In this document: in pieces, positions 15,186 to 22,157 of the stretch
Numbering within the stretch: the first letter of the stretch is position 1
How the letters are laid out: each line of letters begins with the position of its first letter
DNA from: DYGX01 sp035325905
GTDB lineage: Bacteria > Chloroflexota > Anaerolineae > Aggregatilineales > Aggregatilineaceae
Assembly: GCA_035325905.1 (NCBI GenBank)
Contig: DAOKYY010000059.1
Location: 1-22,462 of the forward strand
DNA length: 22,462 nucleotides
Direction of reading: 5' to 3'
Notes under the pieces: model-generated
Database searches by the model: none
The model's input: only the letters and a program-made list of their open reading frames with translations
What the model was told of the DNA's origin: nothing
Made by a program: the position numbers and the translations under genes

Positions 15186-16283
15186 TCAGTCCAGGTAATT
15201 CGTCGTCTGGCGAACCGGCTCGCTTGCGGCCAGCACGCGCTCGGATTCGAAACAGGCCACGCGGTGGCCGGGAGCATCTTCGATTAAGAGCGGCTGTTCG
15301 CGGCGGCAGCGCTCGGTCGCAAACGGGCAGCGCGGGTGGAACTTACAGCCGGACGGCGGCTCGATCAGGTCGGGCGGGCTGCCGGGAATGCTGCTGAGTT
15401 CCTGCGCGCCCGCGCTGAGCTTGGGAACCGCCTGCAAGAGGCCGAGCGTGTAGGCGTGGCGCGGGCGATAAAACAGCTCGTTGACCGGGCCGATTTCGAC
15501 GATCTCGCCGGCGTACATGGTCGCCACTGTGTCCGCCATCTCGGCCGCAATCGAGAGGTCGTGACTGATGAAGATGATACTGAAGCCCATCGCCTCGCGC
15601 AGGTCTTTCAGCACTTCCAGGATGGTGCGCTGCGTCAGAATATCGACCGCCGTGGTCGGCTCGTCGAGGATGACGACCTGCGGGTTCAGCAGCACACCGA
15701 GCGCCAGCAGAACGCGCTGCCGCATCCCGCCGCTTAGCTCGTGCGGGTAGGCGTTGAAGACGCGCTCCGGGTCGAGGCGGACTTTGCGAAAAAGGTCGAG
15801 CATCCGGTTACGGACGCGGGCGCGGTCGTGGCGGCCATGCGCTTCCGCCGTGTCGTACACCATTTCGCGCACGCGGATCACCGGGTTGAGCGAATTCAGC
15901 GCGGCCTGGAAGATCATCGCGCACTCGGCCCAGCGGAAGGCGCGCATTTCACGGTCGTTGAGCGCCAGCACGTCGACGACGCTGCCGTCGCGAGCCGTGT
16001 ACAGAATCTTGCCCTGGTCCACGCGGCCCGTTTTTGGCAGCAGGCGAATGATCCCCAGGTTAAGCGTCGATTTTCCGCAGCCGCTCTCGCCGATCAGCGC
16101 CAGCGACTCGCCTTGATGCAGGTCGAACGACACCTGGTTGACCGCTTGAACCCTGCCCCGGTGCGCCAGATAGGTGATCGACACATCCTGCACGCTGAGC
16201 ACCACACGGGCAGGATCGGGAGACGGCGGCCCCTCGACCGTTACGCGAGCGGGGGTGAAGAGGGCTTGCCTCGTTTCAGACAT
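15186..16283 (-). CDS. ABC transporter ATPase, OppD/DppD type
   Basis: The 365-residue partner ATPase has an extra N-terminal tail of about 25 residues before the nucleotide-binding domain. Walker A is GESGCGKS (65-72), the Q-loop is MIFQAALNSLNPV, the signature is LSGGMRQRV (183-191), Walker B is VVILDEP (Asp207-Glu208), and the switch histidine is His241 in ISHD. The C-terminal Cys cluster (313, 319, 326, 344) matches the Opp/Dpp extension. All catalytic positions are canonical. ATG 16283 has AGGAAA 8 nt upstream, and the gene lies 11 bp after the permease stop codon. With the OppF-type ATPase it would form the asymmetric ATPase pair typical of peptide importers. Confidence 0.94.
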   Translation of the reverse strand: MSETRQALFTPARVTVEGPPSPDPARVVLSVQDVSITYLAHRGRVQAVNQVSFDLHQGESLALIGESGCGKSTLNLGIIRLLPKTGRVDQGKILYTARDGSVVDVLALNDREMRAFRWAECAMIFQAALNSLNPVIRVREMVYDTAEAHGRHDRARVRNRMLDLFRKVRLDPERVFNAYPHELSGGMRQRVLLALGVLLNPQVVILDEPTTAVDILTQRTILEVLKDLREAMGFSIIFISHDLSIAAEMADTVATMYAGEIVEIGPVNELFYRPRHAYTLGLLQAVPKLSAGAQELSSIPGSPPDLIEPPSGCKFHPRCPFATERCRREQPLLIEDAPGHRVACFESERVLAASEPVRQTTNYLD

Positions 16284-16294
16284 CGGCGCGTTTC

Positions 16295-17482
16295 CTACAA
16301 CCCGGCCCGCAGGCGGGGGTTAAAGACTTCTTCGAGCGAGCGGGTGAACAGCACCAGCGACAGTTGGAACAGCGCCACCGCGACCACGGGCGAGAGCAGC
16401 ATACTGGCGGCGGAGGACGTAAACAGCGCGCCCTGCGACCGACCCATAAAGATCATGACGCCCCAATCCGGCTCGCTGAACGGCACCATGCCCAGGAAGA
16501 CCAGGCCGACGATCGCGTACATCGCGCCCTGGATCGAGAAAATCATGTTGATCGAGATGTAGCTGACCATTTGAGGCAGCACCTCGCGCAGCATGATGTG
16601 CGGCAGCCCCAGGTCGAGCACGACCGCCGCTTCGACGTAGTCGCGCTCGCGCAGGCTTAGCACCTGGGCACGCACCGCCCGCATCAGGCTCGGCCAGTCC
16701 AGCACCGCCAGTAGCAGCGCCAGATAGAACCGGCTTTCGAAGCTGATCAGCCCGGCCAGAACCACCAGCAGCGGGAACTGCGGGATCGTCAGGATAAAGT
16801 TCGCGACCGCGGTGAGCGCGCGGTCCAGAAAACCACCCAGCAGCGCCGACAGCGCGCCGAGAACCACGGCAATCACCGTCGTCAGAGCGCCCGCCTGCAC
16901 CGCGGTCAGTATGAGCGGCCTGCCGCCGTGTACGATATGTGACAGAATATCGCGGCCTTGCCAGTCCAGCCCAAGCGGGAACTCCTTGCTTGGCCCCTGA
17001 AACAGGCTGATTGCGCCTGGCTCGCGCCGGTCGTAGTAATGCGGCTTGCCATCATATTCGATCAGCATCGGTCCGAAGATCGTCAGCACGAAAAAGAACG
17101 CCAGCCCGATAAAGCCCAGGAACCCGGCCTTGTTGCGCAGCAGGGCGCGGGTCCCGGCGCGGGTCGCCCGCCCCAAGCTGGCGAGGCGGCGCGTGATCAT
17201 CGCGCCGAAGGTTTCGTCAAAGTCCACGTCTTCAATGCGCGCGCGCGACAGAAAGGGGTCTTCCTTGTCGGTGTAGGTGTACGAGACGACCACCGCGACC
17301 GTCAAAATGATCATCGGCAGGCCGCCCCAGATGTTGCACGCGAACCCGCTGAACAGGCACGCCAGGAAGCCGGCGATGCCGGGGCGCAGCGTCCGGTTGC
17401 GGATGGCGACCGCGAGCGGCACGAGGCCGCACAGCGCGCCGATGACGAGGCCGGTGGGGCTGGCGACGCTTTGGAAATCCAT
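16295..17482 (-). CDS. ABC transporter permease, OppC/DppC type, with N-terminal membrane extension
   Basis: The 395-residue protein is about 100 residues longer than a normal OppC. Residues from about 115 on are the usual permease: a first helix (121-140), GLDWQGRDILSHIVHGGR (171-188), and the cytoplasmic EAA loop starting EAAVVLDLG (284-292), with conserved LP at 302-303. Residues 1-115 form an extra region with about three hydrophobic segments (roughly 8-27, 34-52, 54-70), then a charged linker rich in Asp and Arg. I see no frameshift or internal start with a good ribosome binding site that would make the extension artificial; GGGAGG lies 8-13 nt before ATG 17482. The start is 2 bp after the OppB stop codon. 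The extension could be a fused small membrane protein and is worth a family search. Confidence 0.92.
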   Translation of the reverse strand: MDFQSVASPTGLVIGALCGLVPLAVAIRNRTLRPGIAGFLACLFSGFACNIWGGLPMIILTVAVVVSYTYTDKEDPFLSRARIEDVDFDETFGAMITRRLASLGRATRAGTRALLRNKAGFLGFIGLAFFFVLTIFGPMLIEYDGKPHYYDRREPGAISLFQGPSKEFPLGLDWQGRDILSHIVHGGRPLILTAVQAGALTTVIAVVLGALSALLGGFLDRALTAVANFILTIPQFPLLVVLAGLISFESRFYLALLLAVLDWPSLMRAVRAQVLSLRERDYVEAAVVLDLGLPHIMLREVLPQMVSYISINMIFSIQGAMYAIVGLVFLGMVPFSEPDWGVMIFMGRSQGALFTSSAASMLLSPVVAVALFQLSLVLFTRSLEEVFNPRLRAGL

Positions 17483-17484
17483 CG

Positions 17485-18588
17485 TCAGCGCTCCCTCCCG
17501 ATGCGCACGCGCGGGTCCAGCACGCCGTAAAGGACATCGGCCAGCATGTTCGCCACGACGACTGAGATCGCGATGACCAGGAACACCCCCTGCATCGACG
17601 TGTAGTCGCGCGCGACAATCGCCGTCGTTAAGAACTTACCCAGGCCCCGGTAGCGGTAAATATCCTCGATGATCACGCTGCCGCCGACGACAAAGCCGAT
17701 GCTGATCGCCAGCCGGGTGACGAGCGGCAGCATCGCGTTTCGACCCACATAAGCCGTCAGGACGCGCCGCTGGGGCAAGCCGCGCGCATGCGCGACGGTG
17801 ACGTATTCCTCGCCCAGCGTCGAGAGCGTGCTGCTTTTCATCGTGAGAATCCAGCCGCCAACGGTCGCGGCGACATACGTCAGCACCGGCAGGATCGCGT
17901 GGCTCAGCACGCTGCCGATGTACTCCAGCGTGAATCCTGGCTCGATCGTGGGATCGACCCGGCCGAGCGTGTCGGCCACGCTGAACACATGAAGCTGCAC
18001 GCCGAGAATCAGAATGATCAGCAGGGCGATGATGTAATTCGGGATGCCAAACAGAATCGAGGCGAGCGCAGTCACCACGTTGTCGAACACGCCGCCACGC
18101 CAGTAAGCCATCGCCATCCCGACGAAAATGCCGATCGTGAAGCTGATCAGCAGGCCCAGGCCCACGCTGAATAGCGTCCAGGGGAGGTATTGCAGAATCT
18201 GATCCAGGACGGGCGTGCCCGTCGAGGTGATCGACTTGCCCAGGTCCAGCCGGATCAGCCTGGCGAGATATTCGAGATACTGCTCGATGACCGGCTGGTC
18301 TGGATCAAACTCGAACAGCGCCGCAGCCTTGCTGCGCGCCTCCTCATACGACAGTTGCTCTTCACGGATCAGGCGCTCGGTCTCGATCTGAACCGGGTTG
18401 GAGGGCATCTGGCGGATCAGGATAAAGGTAAACGTCATGACAGCCCAGACCGTGAAAAAACCCTGGAGGACGGTCTGCGCAGTATAGCTGGTCAGGGCGT
18501 GCCGGATGGCGCGCCACCGGGCCGCTGGCCGCGACAGCGTAACCTGCGCGCCAGGCGGGGCAACCGGAGGTGCTGAAGTAATTTCCAT
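17485..18588 (-). CDS. ABC transporter permease, OppB/DppB type
   Basis: The 367-residue protein has the OppB plan: an N-terminal cytoplasmic tail, a first helix with the FILIRQMPSNPV turn, a large external loop ending in LDLGKSI, then five more helices. The EAA loop reads EEYVTVAHARGLPQRRVL, and the conserved VIIEDIYRYRGLGK follows. The frame is open to 18723, but the extra 45 residues would be encoded by a strong hairpin and have no family character, so I start at ATG 18588. The ribosome binding site is weak and overlaps the 14-bp palindrome at 18595-18608. A 149-bp spacer separates it from the binding-protein gene. It pairs with the OppC-type permease 2 bp downstream. Confidence 0.92.
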   Translation of the reverse strand: MEITSAPPVAPPGAQVTLSRPAARWRAIRHALTSYTAQTVLQGFFTVWAVMTFTFILIRQMPSNPVQIETERLIREEQLSYEEARSKAAALFEFDPDQPVIEQYLEYLARLIRLDLGKSITSTGTPVLDQILQYLPWTLFSVGLGLLISFTIGIFVGMAMAYWRGGVFDNVVTALASILFGIPNYIIALLIILILGVQLHVFSVADTLGRVDPTIEPGFTLEYIGSVLSHAILPVLTYVAATVGGWILTMKSSTLSTLGEEYVTVAHARGLPQRRVLTAYVGRNAMLPLVTRLAISIGFVVGGSVIIEDIYRYRGLGKFLTTAIVARDYTSMQGVFLVIAISVVVANMLADVLYGVLDPRVRIGRER

Positions 18589-18594
18589 GGATGC

Positions 18595-18608
18595 GTATTC
18601 CCGAATAC
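18595..18608. promoter_or_regulatory. 14-bp palindrome before the OppB gene
   Basis: GTATTC-CC-GAATAC is a perfect 6+2+6 palindrome placed 7 bp upstream of the permease start codon. It could be an operator half-way along the operon, or a small mRNA stem hiding the ribosome binding site and lowering permease synthesis relative to the binding protein. No identical copy was noticed at the other spacers in the window. Confidence 0.35.
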
Positions 18609-18684
18609 TCGCCGCCGCGCAGCATTTTGCCTGGCGATTGAGCGCGCCGGATGCCAGGCCGTGTGCCGCGCGGGACTGCCGGGA

Positions 18685-18714
18685 AAGCCGGGCGGGGGTA
18701 GCCCCGCCCGGCTT
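18685..18714 (-). promoter_or_regulatory. Perfect 13-bp intercistronic hairpin after the binding-protein gene
   Basis: AAGCCGGGCGGGG (18685-18697) pairs perfectly with CCCCGCCCGGCTT (18702-18714) around a 4-nt loop. On the transcribed minus strand it starts 23 bp after the binding-protein stop codon and before the permease genes. No T-tract follows, so it is more likely an mRNA-stabilising or processing hairpin than a full terminator. Hairpins in this position are known from binding-protein operons, where they raise the amount of binding protein over membrane subunits; applying that role here is inference. Confidence 0.7.
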
Positions 18715-18737
18715 ATCCCTCATGACGTCAAAGTCTG

Positions 18738-20495
18738 TTACGCTTCAGGACCTGGGCTGAGGACGCCCTTCATCACCAGGTAGGTGATGTAGTTATCCGC
18801 TGCGCCGCCGCCATTGAGCCAGATCGGATCGTCGTCGGCAGGCGCGCCGCTGACCAGGTTCTCGTTGAGCGGGTTGTTGGTCAGCGCCATGCTCAGCGGG
18901 ATCACCGGCAGCAGATCATTCCAGATCTTGACCGCCTTGGCGATCGCAGGCCGCTGCGCTTCTGGATCGAGACCGGCGCCCGTTTCGGCGATCAGCGCGG
19001 TGTAATCGATCTGCTCGCCGTTCCACTCGAATTCCATCGGGAAGTTCAGGCCCGTCTGGCCTTCAGGCAGCCCGGTGTAGTTCCAGTCGCGTACGGTCCC
19101 GTTGAGCTGGGCGCTGGGGAATGGTGAAGACGTGCCCCAGCTACGGACCGACAGGGTAAAGTTGCCGTTCTTGATATCCTCGTCGACCTGCTGCCACTGA
19201 ACCGCGCGACCCGTGATGTCGAAGCCGAACTCGTTCAGCTGCTCGACGGCGTGCTGCGCGGCAGCGCCGTAGTCCGCCCACTCGGCCTGGAAGATGTACT
19301 CCGCGGCGACCGGGTTGCCCTGGTCATCGATCCATTTGCCGTTCGCATCGCGCGTGAAGCCGATGCTCAGCAGCAGCTCTTCCGCAGCTTCGGGGTTAAG
19401 CTCGTAGGTGTTCAGCGCAGCCTTGTCCTCGTCGGACATCCAGATATCAACCAGCGTGTCGGCCATTCCGGCCATGTAGTGCACCGGCTGGGCGCTGAGG
19501 CCCTTGGTCAGGAAGGCGCTCTCTTCGCGATCGATGACCATGGCCATCGCCTTGCGCACTTCAGGCCGGCTGAAGGGATACTTGTCGTGATTGATGTACA
19601 CGCTCGCCCCGTACAGATAGGGCGCGCGCAGAATACGCAGCCCGGCGTCCTGCATCGCCTGGTCAGTAGCAGGCGGGAAGCCGTGCGTCGCGTAGCTCAC
19701 CTGTCCGTCCAGCACAAGCGGGGTGATGGCTTCGGTCTCGCCGTACCAGATCTTGACTTCGCCGAAGTTGACCGACTCGGAGAAGATGCTGTTCGGCTGC
19801 CAGTGCAGCGTCATGAAGCTGTCGCCCACGTCGTCCAGCGTGAAGTTGAAGGGGCCGCTGGCGAGAATGGCCTCAGGCCGGAACTCGGTGATCTCGGTCT
19901 GAAGGGCCTTCCACGCGTCGCTGTCCACTGCCTCGCCGCTGGCGTACAGATCGAGCGCCTTCTGCGCGAGATCGCCATAGGTCTCCATGCTGCGAACAGT
20001 CGTCCGCAGAATGAGATGGCGGGCGTAAAGCGACGGATTGGCAAGCGTGAAGCGAACCGTGTAGTCGTCGACCTTCTCGACGTCGCCGATGTAGTTGAAG
20101 TCGCCCCACTTCATGATGCGGCCAATGGCATAGGTGCCGACCAGATCGTCGGCGGTAATCGGCGTGCCGTTGCTCCAGGTCGCGTCCTGGCGCAGGCGGA
20201 CGACAAACGCTTCATCGCCTTCGAACTCCCAGCTTTCGGCCAGCCAGGGTTCGTAGTCGGCCTGCGCGGCCAGATAGTAGGCCAGCGGCAGTTCGACCCA
20301 GCGGTAGTACAGCCCGATGCCCGCGCCAACCGCCGGCCCACCGGCGCCGAAGGTGTTGAGGTGCCCGTCTGGCGGAATTGGATACGGCCAGGCGGCGTAG
20401 AAGGTCCCCACCGGTGCGGCTTGCTGCTGTCCGAACACCGGGGCGACGCCGGTCAGCACCAGCGCCAAAACGATCAGAAGGGTAATACGTCGCAT
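18738..20495 (-). CDS. ABC transporter substrate-binding protein, family 5 (oligopeptide/dipeptide type)
   Basis: The 585-residue protein is the extracellular receptor of the importer. An N-terminal signal peptide (two Arg, then a hydrophobic core, residues 1-22) ends in VFG before QQQ. The family 5 block VVRLRQDATWSNGTPITADD and later elements such as FSRPEVRKAMAMVIDRE and LNPEAAEELL are clear. There is no cysteine at the signal-peptide end, so it is not a lipoprotein, unlike most binding proteins of single-membrane bacteria. ATG 20495 is certain: GGAGG lies 5 nt upstream, and the GTG at 20507 lies inside that site. It sits between nagZ and the permeases, so the likely cargo is a muropeptide or murein peptide, as for MppA with Opp in E. 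coli. Ligand specificity cannot be read from sequence. Confidence 0.93.
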   Translation of the reverse strand: MRRITLLIVLALVLTGVAPVFGQQQAAPVGTFYAAWPYPIPPDGHLNTFGAGGPAVGAGIGLYYRWVELPLAYYLAAQADYEPWLAESWEFEGDEAFVVRLRQDATWSNGTPITADDLVGTYAIGRIMKWGDFNYIGDVEKVDDYTVRFTLANPSLYARHLILRTTVRSMETYGDLAQKALDLYASGEAVDSDAWKALQTEITEFRPEAILASGPFNFTLDDVGDSFMTLHWQPNSIFSESVNFGEVKIWYGETEAITPLVLDGQVSYATHGFPPATDQAMQDAGLRILRAPYLYGASVYINHDKYPFSRPEVRKAMAMVIDREESAFLTKGLSAQPVHYMAGMADTLVDIWMSDEDKAALNTYELNPEAAEELLLSIGFTRDANGKWIDDQGNPVAAEYIFQAEWADYGAAAQHAVEQLNEFGFDITGRAVQWQQVDEDIKNGNFTLSVRSWGTSSPFPSAQLNGTVRDWNYTGLPEGQTGLNFPMEFEWNGEQIDYTALIAETGAGLDPEAQRPAIAKAVKIWNDLLPVIPLSMALTNNPLNENLVSGAPADDDPIWLNGGGAADNYITYLVMKGVLSPGPEA

Positions 20496-20568
20496 CTTTT
20501 CCTCCACTGACTTCTATAGACTTATTTTCGATTCAGGCGCGATGATGATGCGCCCTCTTCACGATGTT

Positions 20569-20592
20569 AAAAGATGACACCGGAGTGTCACC
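20569..20592 (-). terminator. Terminator- or attenuator-like hairpin between nagZ and the binding-protein gene
   Basis: On the minus strand GGTGACAC-TCCG-GTGTCATC forms an 8-bp stem (one G-U pair) with a 4-nt loop, followed directly by TTTT. It starts 11 bp after the nagZ stop codon and lies 73 bp upstream of the binding-protein start. The short U-tract suggests a weak intrinsic terminator, which would allow partial read-through and a separate promoter for the transporter. Between it and the start codon are a GGCGC/GCGCC inverted repeat (20536-20554) and an A/T-rich stretch with a TCTATAGA palindrome, but I see no convincing -35/-10 pair. Confidence 0.55.
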
Positions 20593-20603
20593 GCGCCCGC
20601 GTA

Positions 20604-22157
20604 TCACAGCGCGTGGCGCACAGGGACCGGCAGGCGGCCCGACGGCGTGAAGCGGCCCAGCAGCGCGTCGATCGCCGCTTGCAGGGACGGAGTGCCGTCA
20701 CCGCACGTGCATAGGATCGCGTCAGCGCCGGTCAGCGCCTCGATGTCGTACGGATTGCGCAGGCAAAGCAAAACACTTTTCCGCGCGAGGTCCAGTAGCC
20801 CCTGCGCCAGCTCGCGCTGCTGCGAGATCAGGTGCGCGCTGCGCGTCGCCACGACGGTCACATCCGCGTCGCGCGCCATCTGTCGAGCTTGCTCGATGGC
20901 GGACGGTTTCAGGTCAGCCGGGTTGAGCGCGATATGCAACAGCTCTGGCGCCTGCGCGTCGAGCAGCGTGCTCAGCCCCGTCAGGCCGGTGCGGTCCAGC
21001 GCGGCGGTTTCGAGGTACGACGCAAACTCGATCAGGGCGACACGCTGGCGATCCGGGCGCAAGGGCAGAACACCTTCGCCCACGGTGTACAGCACCGTGC
21101 CCGCCTCCGCTGCCGCGCGGCAGACGCGCAGGTGATCCGGCTGGCGAATCACGCTCAAATCCGCCGGTTCGGCGGCGGGAAACCGCCGGGTGAAAGCGTC
21201 GAGGTGCGCGTGGGCGGCGTCGATCTGCGCCATAGACAGGCGCCCGCTTTCCGCTGCCTGCAAAAGCGCATTGAAAGCGGCCTCCTGGTTCTCGCGCGTG
21301 TGCGAGAAGAACATGGCGTCTACCCCGGCCAGCGCCGCCAGCACCGCCGACTCGCCTGCCCCGTAATTCTGCGTGATGGCCTGCATCTCCATGCAGTCGG
21401 TGACAATCAGCCCCTCGAACCCGATTTCCTCGCGCAGCAGGCCGGTGATAATCGCGGGAGAGAGCGTGGACGGATAGTCGGGGTCGAGCGCCTCGAACTT
21501 CACGTGGCTGATCATCACGCTGGCGATGCCCGCCTCGACCACCGCGCGGAAAGGAACCAGATCCGTTTCCCACAGAAAGTCGAGCGCGCCACGGACAACG
21601 GGCAGGCTGACGTGCGAGTCGGTGGGCGTGTTGCCGTGTCCGGGGAAGTGCTTGGCGCAGGCCCCGACGCCCGCCGACTGGAAGCCGCGCACCTGGGCGA
21701 CGGCCAGCCGGCTGACGCGCGCCGCCTCTGCGCCGAACGTGCGCGTGCTGATGACGGGGTTGCTGCTGTCGTGGCCGATGTCCACGACCGGGGCAAGGTT
21801 GAAGTTGATCCCCAGGGCGTGCAGCTCCGCGCCAAGCGCCGCCGCGACCTGCTCCGCCAGCGCCTCGGAATCTGCCGCGCCGAGCGCCATCGCGCCGGGG
21901 CTTTCGCTGAATCCCTCGCGCAGCCGGGCGACGATCCCGCCCTCCTGGTCAATCGAGATCAGCGGTGGATGCTTGGCCGCCGCCTGGAGCGACCGGACCA
22001 GCTCGGCCAGTTGCGCCGGGGTATCGACATTGCGGGCGAACAGGATAATCCCGCCGATTCGACCCTCGGCCAGCCATTCCAGAATATAATCAGGCGCGCG
22101 CAGGCCCTCGAACCCGACCAGCAGCATACGCCCCACTTTTTCTCGCAGCGAAGTCAT
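20604..22157 (-). CDS. nagZ: Beta-N-acetylglucosaminidase, GH3 (NagZ), two-domain Gram-positive-like form
   Basis: NagZ removes non-reducing GlcNAc from muropeptides. The 517-residue protein has a GH3 TIM-barrel (about 1-345) and a C-terminal alpha/beta domain (about 350-517), as in B. subtilis NagZ (YbbD) and unlike the single-domain E. coli enzyme of about 340 residues. Catalytic features are KHFPGHGNTPTDSH (169-182), holding the GH3 NagZ His-Asp acid/base pair Asp180/His182, and nucleophile Asp254 in VTDCMEM. IDQEGG (69-74) is also typical. The N-terminus MTSLREKVGRMLLVGFEG enters the fold directly, so there is no signal peptide, while the Bacillus enzyme is exported. ATG 22157 has AAAGGG upstream. 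It is the first gene of the 14-gene cluster and is followed by the binding-protein gene after 108 bp. Confidence 0.94.
   Translation of the reverse strand: MTSLREKVGRMLLVGFEGLRAPDYILEWLAEGRIGGIILFARNVDTPAQLAELVRSLQAAAKHPPLISIDQEGGIVARLREGFSESPGAMALGAADSEALAEQVAAALGAELHALGINFNLAPVVDIGHDSSNPVISTRTFGAEAARVSRLAVAQVRGFQSAGVGACAKHFPGHGNTPTDSHVSLPVVRGALDFLWETDLVPFRAVVEAGIASVMISHVKFEALDPDYPSTLSPAIITGLLREEIGFEGLIVTDCMEMQAITQNYGAGESAVLAALAGVDAMFFSHTRENQEAAFNALLQAAESGRLSMAQIDAAHAHLDAFTRRFPAAEPADLSVIRQPDHLRVCRAAAEAGTVLYTVGEGVLPLRPDRQRVALIEFASYLETAALDRTGLTGLSTLLDAQAPELLHIALNPADLKPSAIEQARQMARDADVTVVATRSAHLISQQRELAQGLLDLARKSVLLCLRNPYDIEALTGADAILCTCGDGTPSLQAAIDALLGRFTPSGRLPVPVRHAL

Noticed and set aside
18589..18723. 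Longer OppB start adding 45 residues
   Set aside because: The added stretch is encoded by the 13-bp hairpin and has no similarity to permease N-termini.
19251..20510. Long plus-strand ORF (419 codons) opposite the binding-protein gene
   Set aside because: Arg/Val/Gly-rich shadow frame with no domains; the minus-strand gene has a signal peptide, GGAGG site and family motifs.
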